Of a stretch of 8,102 bases of DNA, positions 4,185 to 8,102 are shown piece after piece. Position 1 is the first letter of the stretch; each line of letters begins with the position of its first letter. The notes under the pieces are model-generated. The model saw nothing but the letters and a program-made list of their open reading frames with translations. It did not search any database and was not told the origin of the DNA. The translations under genes were made by a program, and so were the position numbers. This DNA comes from Achromobacter sp. (lineage in GTDB: Bacteria; Pseudomonadota; Gammaproteobacteria; Burkholderiales; Burkholderiaceae_B), in NCBI GenBank assembly GCA_003454835.1, contig DMTA01000201.1, positions 1 through 8,102 on the forward strand, written 5' to 3'.

Positions 4185-7115
4185 TTATTGGCAGGCTTCG
4201 CACTCTTCGAAGCCGGGGTCGCCCGGCCGCATGGTGCAAACCGCTCCGAGAACTTCGGGTTCCGGCAAAACAGGTGCTGCGCCCATGGCCGAAGCCGTGG
4301 ACTGGCCGCTGGCGCTGACAGCGTTCAGTTCGCCGCCGCGTCCGGTGGACTTCTCGGCGCTGGTGGCGCCAAGGGTACGCAGGTAGTACGTGGTCTTCAG
4401 GCCACGCGTCCATGCCAGCTTGTAGGTGTCGTCCAGTTTCTTGCCCGATGCGCCGGCCATGTAGATGTTCAGCGACTGGGCTTGATCGATCCACTTCTGG
4501 CGACGCGACGCGCATTCAACCAGCCAGCTCGGTTCGACTTCGAACGCGGTGGCGTAGAGTTCGCGGAGTTCGGAAGGAACGCGATCGATGCGGGACAGGC
4601 TGCCGTCGAAGTACTTGAGGTCGGCGACCATGACTTCGTCCCAGAGACCGAGTTTCTTCAGGTCACGCACGAGGTAATCGTTAACGACCGTGAACTCGCC
4701 GGAGAGATTCGATTTGACGTACAAGTTCTGGAAAGTGGGTTCGATGCACGCAGATACGCCAATGATATTGGAAATAGTGGCGGTTGGGGCGATTGCGATG
4801 CAATTGGAGTTGCGCATGCCGTGTTCTTTGATGCGCGTGCGCAACGTATCCCAATCGAGCGTGCTCGATTCATCAACCTCAACGTGACCACCACGTTCGT
4901 CACGCAGCATCTTCAACGTGTCTTGCGGCAAGATGCCACGCGACCACAGCGAGCCTTCATACGATTGATAGCGGCCGCGTTCTTCAGCGAGCAGGCTCGA
5001 CGCGAAGTACGCGTGATAGCACACCGCTTCCATCGAACGGTCCGCGAATTCAACAGCGGCTTGCGATGCGTACGGCACGCGCATCATCTGCAGGCAATCC
5101 TGGAAGCCCATGATGCCCATGCCCACCGGACGATGGCGCGCGTTGGAATTGCGGGCCTTCTCGACGGCGTAGTAGTTGATGTCGATCACGTTGTCGAGCA
5201 TGCGCATGGCGATGCTGACCGTGCGCTTGATCTTGTCGTGGTCCAGTTCGAAACCGCCGCCGGCAGCGGGCTTCATGTGTGCGACCAGGTTCACGGAACC
5301 CAGATTGCAAACCGCGATTTCGGATTCGTTGGTGTTCAGCGTGATCTCGGTGCACAGGTTCGAGCTGTGGACGACGCCCACGTGCTGCTGCGGCGAACGG
5401 ATGTTGCACGGATCCTTGAACGTGATCCACGGGTGGCCGGTTTCGAACAGCATCGACAGCATCTTGCGCCACAGCGTCAGCGCCGGCATCTTCTTGAACA
5501 GCTTCAGTTCACCGCTGGCGACGCGGGCTTCGTAGCCCACGTAGGCTTCTTCGAACGCGCGGCCGTACTTGTCGTGCAGGTCGGGGCAGTCGGACGGCGA
5601 GAACAGCGTCCACTCGCCGCCTTCCATGACGCGCTTCATGAACAGGTCGGGAATCCAGTTCGCCGTGTTCATGTCGTGCGTGCGACGGCGTTCGTCGCCG
5701 GTGTTCTTGCGCAGTTCCAGGAATTCTTCGATGTCCAGGTGCCACGACTCGAGGTACGTGCAGACCGCACCCTTGCGCTTGCCACCCTGGTTCACGGCGA
5801 CAGCCGTGTCGTTGACGACCTTCAGGAACGGCACGACGCCCTGGCTTTCGCCGTTGGTGCCCTTGATGTGGCTGCGCAGCGCGCGAACCGGGGTCCAGTC
5901 ATTGCCCAAGCCGCCGGCATACTTGGCCAGCAGCGCGTTTTCCTTGATGGCGTCGTAGATGCCTTCCAGGTCGTCGGAGACGGTGGTGAGGTAGCACGAC
6001 GACAGCTGCGAGTGCAGCGTGCCCGAGTTGAACAGCGTCGGCGTCGAGCTCATGAAGTCGAACGAGGAAAGGATCTCGTAGAACTCGATGGCGCGCGTTT
6101 CGCGGTCGGTCTCGCGCAGCGCCAGGCCCATGGCCACGCGCATGAAGAAGACCTGCGGCAGTTCGATGCGGGTGCCGCGGATGTGCAGGAAGTAGCGGTC
6201 GTACAGGGTCTGCAGGCCGAGGTAGCCGAATTGCAGATCACGCTTGGCGTTCAGCGCCTTGCCCAGTTTCGTCAGGTCATAGTTGGCCAGTTCGGGCGAC
6301 AGCAGGCCGCCTTCGATGCCGCGGGCAATGAACGTGGGGAAGTATTCGGCGTAACGCGCGCCCATGCCGTCTTGCGAGACTTCTTCGCCCAGCACTTCCT
6401 TGCGGATCGTGTGCAGCAGCAGACGGGCGGTGACCTGGCTGTAGGCCGGATCCTTTTCGACCAGCGCGCGCGCGGACAGGATGGCGGACTTGAAGACTTC
6501 GTCGACGGGGATGCCGTCGTACAGGTTCTTGACCGTTTCCTTCAGGATGGCTTCGGCGTCGATGAATTCAGACAGGCCTTCGCCGGCGGCGACGATGGTG
6601 GCGCGCAGTTCGGCGACGTCCAGCGGACGGCGCACACCGCCGTCAGTGACGTTCAGCACGTGTTCCTGCGGTGCGGCGGCGGCCTTCTGCTGGCCTTCGG
6701 CGGCAGCAGCGGCGGCGCGTTCCTGCGTGCGCTTTTCACGGTACAGGACATAGGCGCGCGCGACGTCATGCTCGCCAGAGCGCATCAGCGCCAGTTCGAC
6801 CTGGTCCTGGATGTCTTCAATATGGAAGGTGCCGCCGTTGGGGCGGTTGCGAACCAGCGCGTTGACGGCCTGGCCAGTCAGCGTTTCGACGAGTTCGCGC
6901 ACTCGGGCGGATGCGGCGCCTTGGCCGCCATTGACGGCCAGGAAGGCCTTGGTCATGGCAATGGCGATCTTGCTGGGCTCAAAGCCAACCACCGAGCCAT
7001 TGCGGCGGATGATGTTGTAGCTGGCCCATTTGCCGCTATTGGCGTCGGCGGGAGAGTCTGTTTGGGAGGGCGGCACGGCCGAAGGCCGGGTCACAGAGGC
7101 GATCGTAGTCTGCAT
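4185..7115 (-). CDS. nrdA: class Ia ribonucleoside-diphosphate reductase, alpha (catalytic) subunit with two ATP-cone regions
   Basis: This is the catalytic and allosteric subunit that reduces NDPs to dNDPs, the rate-setting step for DNA precursors. It has 976 residues, against ~760 for E. coli NrdA; the extra length is N-terminal. A canonical ATP-cone lies at residues ~33-130 (IIRRNGSVVGFEPSKI, IEDIQDQVELAL, YVLYREKR). A second, degenerate cone lies at ~153-243 (LNVTDGGVRRPLDVAEL to HTIRKEVLG). The barrel follows, with Cys374 (SSCYL), Asn586-Leu-Cys588-Thr-Glu590 and Cys603 (AVCNLGSVNL): the redox pair, the thiyl-radical Cys and its Asn/Glu partners. Tyr910-Tyr911 form the radical path, and Cys972/Cys975 in the tail FEECEACQ reload the active site from thioredoxin or glutaredoxin. 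A flexible Gly/Ser/Ala linker (~920-955) carries this tail. The double cone resembles Pseudomonas aeruginosa NrdA, where only the first cone is reported to bind nucleotide. AGGAG lies 5 nt before the ATG. It is first gene of nrdAB, behind NrdR-like boxes. Confidence 0.98.
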   Translation of the reverse strand: MQTTIASVTRPSAVPPSQTDSPADANSGKWASYNIIRRNGSVVGFEPSKIAIAMTKAFLAVNGGQGAASARVRELVETLTGQAVNALVRNRPNGGTFHIEDIQDQVELALMRSGEHDVARAYVLYREKRTQERAAAAAAEGQQKAAAAPQEHVLNVTDGGVRRPLDVAELRATIVAAGEGLSEFIDAEAILKETVKNLYDGIPVDEVFKSAILSARALVEKDPAYSQVTARLLLHTIRKEVLGEEVSQDGMGARYAEYFPTFIARGIEGGLLSPELANYDLTKLGKALNAKRDLQFGYLGLQTLYDRYFLHIRGTRIELPQVFFMRVAMGLALRETDRETRAIEFYEILSSFDFMSSTPTLFNSGTLHSQLSSCYLTTVSDDLEGIYDAIKENALLAKYAGGLGNDWTPVRALRSHIKGTNGESQGVVPFLKVVNDTAVAVNQGGKRKGAVCTYLESWHLDIEEFLELRKNTGDERRRTHDMNTANWIPDLFMKRVMEGGEWTLFSPSDCPDLHDKYGRAFEEAYVGYEARVASGELKLFKKMPALTLWRKMLSMLFETGHPWITFKDPCNIRSPQQHVGVVHSSNLCTEITLNTNESEIAVCNLGSVNLVAHMKPAAGGGFELDHDKIKRTVSIAMRMLDNVIDINYYAVEKARNSNARHRPVGMGIMGFQDCLQMMRVPYASQAAVEFADRSMEAVCYHAYFASSLLAEERGRYQSYEGSLWSRGILPQDTLKMLRDERGGHVEVDESSTLDWDTLRTRIKEHGMRNSNCIAIAPTATISNIIGVSACIEPTFQNLYVKSNLSGEFTVVNDYLVRDLKKLGLWDEVMVADLKYFDGSLSRIDRVPSELRELYATAFEVEPSWLVECASRRQKWIDQAQSLNIYMAGASGKKLDDTYKLAWTRGLKTTYYLRTLGATSAEKSTGRGGELNAVSASGQSTASAMGAAPVLPEPEVLGAVCTMRPGDPGFEECEACQ

Positions 7116-7150
7116 GGAAGCTCCTGTGCGAAAAAGCGCGTAGATAACGG

Positions 7151-7165
7151 CATGACGGCGTCATG
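7151..7165. promoter_or_regulatory. 15-bp dyad in the nrdA leader
   Basis: CATGACG and CGTCATG flank one central base; pairing continues to CG on the outside after one mismatch, giving 10-base arms. It lies 36-50 nt before the nrdA start codon and within the predicted transcript. The single-base centre makes a stable RNA hairpin of full length unlikely, so a protein-binding dyad is the better reading. The identity of any regulator is unknown. Confidence 0.4.
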
Positions 7166-7258
7166 TCGGGTCAAAATTGGATCTTGTAATGGGGGTCGCA
7201 ACGTCCGGACAGGCTAGTCCGTAAGGCGTGGCCGGCGGGAATCCGCGCTTGGGCGACC

Positions 7259-7272
7259 ACAAGATGTAGTGT
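7259..7272. promoter_or_regulatory. NrdR box-like dyad, promoter-distal
   Basis: On the minus strand ACACTACATCTTGT fits the general NrdR box pattern, ACAC-W-A-N-AT-N-TTGT. It lies about 14-28 bp downstream of the predicted transcription start. NrdR is the ATP-cone repressor of ribonucleotide reductase genes and normally binds two boxes about three helical turns apart; the partner here is at 7289-7302. Confidence 0.65.
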
Positions 7273-7288
7273 AGCACCCCTCGTTGGC

Positions 7289-7302
7289 CACTAATTCTAG
7301 TG
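7289..7302. promoter_or_regulatory. NrdR box-like dyad overlapping the -10
   Basis: CACTAATTCTAGTG has perfect 5-base arms (CACTA/TAGTG) around ATTC. Its centre is 30 bp from that of the box at 7259-7272, close to the usual spacing of paired NrdR sites. It covers the whole predicted -10 hexamer, so a bound repressor would block RNA polymerase. Confidence 0.65.
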
Positions 7303-7322
7303 ATCGAGGTTTACAGGGACAA
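7294..7322 (-). promoter_or_regulatory. sigma70-type promoter of nrdAB
   Basis: On the minus strand, TTGTCC (7317-7322) and TAGAAT (7294-7299) are separated by exactly 17 bp. Upstream is an A/T- and pyrimidine-rich stretch that could favour polymerase binding. Transcription would start near 7286, giving a leader of about 170 nt before the nrdA ATG at 7115. The coincidence with an NrdR-like box strengthens the call. Confidence 0.65.
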
Positions 7323-7369
7323 GAAGAAGATAAGACGAATCCCACAAAAGATTGTAACCAAATGCACTA

Positions 7370-7391
7370 GGCGCGCCCCGCAAGGCGCGCC
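7370..7391 (-). terminator. GGCGCGCC hairpin after the indolepyruvate oxidoreductase gene
   Basis: Two copies of GGCGCGCC, each self-complementary, lie 6 bases apart (7370-7377 and 7384-7391). They can form an 8-bp stem, about 30 nt after the stop codon at 7420. No T-run follows on the minus strand, so it is at best a non-canonical terminator insulating the nrdA promoter. A small GGTCA-G-TGACC dyad lies at 7394-7404. Confidence 0.4.
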
Positions 7392-7419
7392 CAGGTCAGT
7401 GACCACTCAGACCGGCTAT

Positions 7420-8102
7420 TTACGCGGTTTTCCGCAAGGGGATGGCGTGCGAGGCCGGTGCTGTATAGCTCTGCAAGTGTCGGGTCAACTCGGTCCGATA
7501 CTTGTCGACATTCGCGGCCTTCACGTGGCCAAAACCGCGAATGTTTTCTGCCAGGGCGGCGATTGTAGCCGCTTGCGCGAGGTTGTCCGAGGTCAACCCT
7601 GCAACGAGCTGGTCTATGGTCTGGCGGTACTCCTGGACCAGCGCCCGTTCCATCTTGCGCTCGGCCGTGTGGCCGAACGGATCGAACCACGTGCCGCGCA
7701 GGCCCTTCAAACGCGTCAGCAATTTCAGTGCCGACATCGTGCGCGGACCCAGCGTCATCTTGCGCGGCACGCCGGTGCGGGGATCCTTGCGCGCGAAGAT
7801 CGGCGGGGCCATGTGAAAGCGCAGGCTGTACTCGCCCTCGAACTGTCCCTCGAGCTGCGACTTGAACGCGTCGCCGGTGTAGAGGCGTGCCACCTCATAT
7901 TCGTCCTTGTAGGCCATGAGCTTGTACAGGCCGCGCGCCACCGCCATCGCCAGCCGGGGCGACTTGGCGTCCGGCGCCAATTCACGCTCGCGCGCCGCGA
8001 CGGCGTCGACGACCTCCCGGTAGGCGCGGGCATAGGCGGCGTCCTGATACGCCGTCAGGTCTTCGACGCGGCGCGCCACGGCACGTTCAAACGTTTCGGG
8101 GA
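7420..8102 (-). CDS. indolepyruvate ferredoxin oxidoreductase, C-terminal part (fused-chain type)
   Basis: The frame is open to the right edge and encodes the last 226 residues of what is normally a ~1150-1200-residue fused enzyme. The family oxidatively decarboxylates aryl-pyruvates such as indolepyruvate to the acyl-CoA, using thiamine diphosphate and iron-sulfur clusters and passing electrons to ferredoxin. Those cofactor domains lie outside the window. The visible part is the conserved C-terminal domain of unknown function (DUF6537 type), with AYKDEYEVARLYTG (window residues 63-76), FHMAPPIFARKDPRTG, LRGTWFDPFGHTAERK and ENIRGFGHVKAANVDKYR (186-203). The GTG at 8079 is not a true start because the same reading continues upstream as FERAVARRVEDL. 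The gene points the same way as nrdAB and ends about 100 bp upstream of the nrdA promoter, with a hairpin between them. No functional link to nucleotide reduction is apparent. Confidence 0.85.
   Translation of the reverse strand, partial: PETFERAVARRVEDLTAYQDAAYARAYREVVDAVAARERELAPDAKSPRLAMAVARGLYKLMAYKDEYEVARLYTGDAFKSQLEGQFEGEYSLRFHMAPPIFARKDPRTGVPRKMTLGPRTMSALKLLTRLKGLRGTWFDPFGHTAERKMERALVQEYRQTIDQLVAGLTSDNLAQAATIAALAENIRGFGHVKAANVDKYRTELTRHLQSYTAPASHAIPLRKTA

Noticed and set aside
4188..7217. 1009-codon open frame on the + strand antisense to the whole of nrdA
   Set aside because: It is codon-in-register with nrdA. Its stops would need TTA, CTA or TCA codons in nrdA, which are rare in this GC-rich genome. 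It has no Shine-Dalgarno-supported start and no recognisable domain, whereas nrdA has every catalytic residue.
7338..7352. DnaA-box-like sequence upstream of the nrdA promoter
   Set aside because: TGTGGGATT on the minus strand matches only part of the TGTGGATAA consensus. A single poor match is not enough, though E. coli nrdAB is known to be DnaA-regulated.
7420..8079. Free-standing 219-residue gene starting at GTG 8079
   Set aside because: The frame continues without a stop to the window edge, and the sequence matches the C-terminal domain of a much longer oxidoreductase.

Overview
The window is GC-rich chromosomal DNA that looks like a betaproteobacterium of the Alcaligenaceae (Bordetella or Achromobacter type). 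The reasons are a lysine/alanine/proline-rich histone H1-like protein with a WPFPTG-type tail, a class Ia ribonucleotide reductase with two N-terminal ATP-cone regions, and strong G/C use at third codon positions. The genus is inferred from remembered family features, not from a search.

Layout, left to right. (1) Positions 2-1060, + strand: the C-terminal two thirds of an adenylation enzyme closely resembling DltA (D-alanine-carrier protein ligase). It is cut by the window edge at its P-loop. (2) Positions 1137-1697, - strand: a YggT-family membrane protein, convergent with the DltA-like gene across a short gap that holds a strong hairpin. (3) Positions 1886-2614, - strand: an H1-like basic protein built mostly of AVAKK pentapeptides, ending in a well-formed intrinsic terminator. 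(4) Positions 2615-2964: a gap with an unusual density of inverted repeats and a possible 3' gene remnant on the + strand. (5) Positions 2965-7115, - strand: the nrdA-nrdB operon, with 20 bp between the genes, encoding both subunits of class Ia ribonucleotide reductase. (6) Positions 7116-7419: the nrdA control region, with a sigma70-like promoter, two NrdR-box-like dyads 30 bp apart centre to centre, and a further 15-bp dyad in the long leader. (7) Positions 7420-8102, - strand: the C-terminal end of a fused indolepyruvate ferredoxin oxidoreductase, cut by the right edge.

The central logic is dNTP supply. NrdB generates the tyrosyl radical, NrdA reduces ribonucleotides and senses ATP/dATP through its cone, and the NrdR-like boxes placed over the promoter suggest that the same nucleotide signal also controls transcription. 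The H1-like protein is another DNA-related gene nearby but has its own terminator and leader. The flanking DltA-like, YggT and indolepyruvate oxidoreductase genes show no clear functional link to it.

No wholly new multigene system is visible. The points most worth following are the regulatory architecture upstream of nrdA, the palindrome-rich gap upstream of the histone gene, the repeat structure of the histone gene, and a D-alanylation-type ligase in what appears to be a Gram-negative organism.
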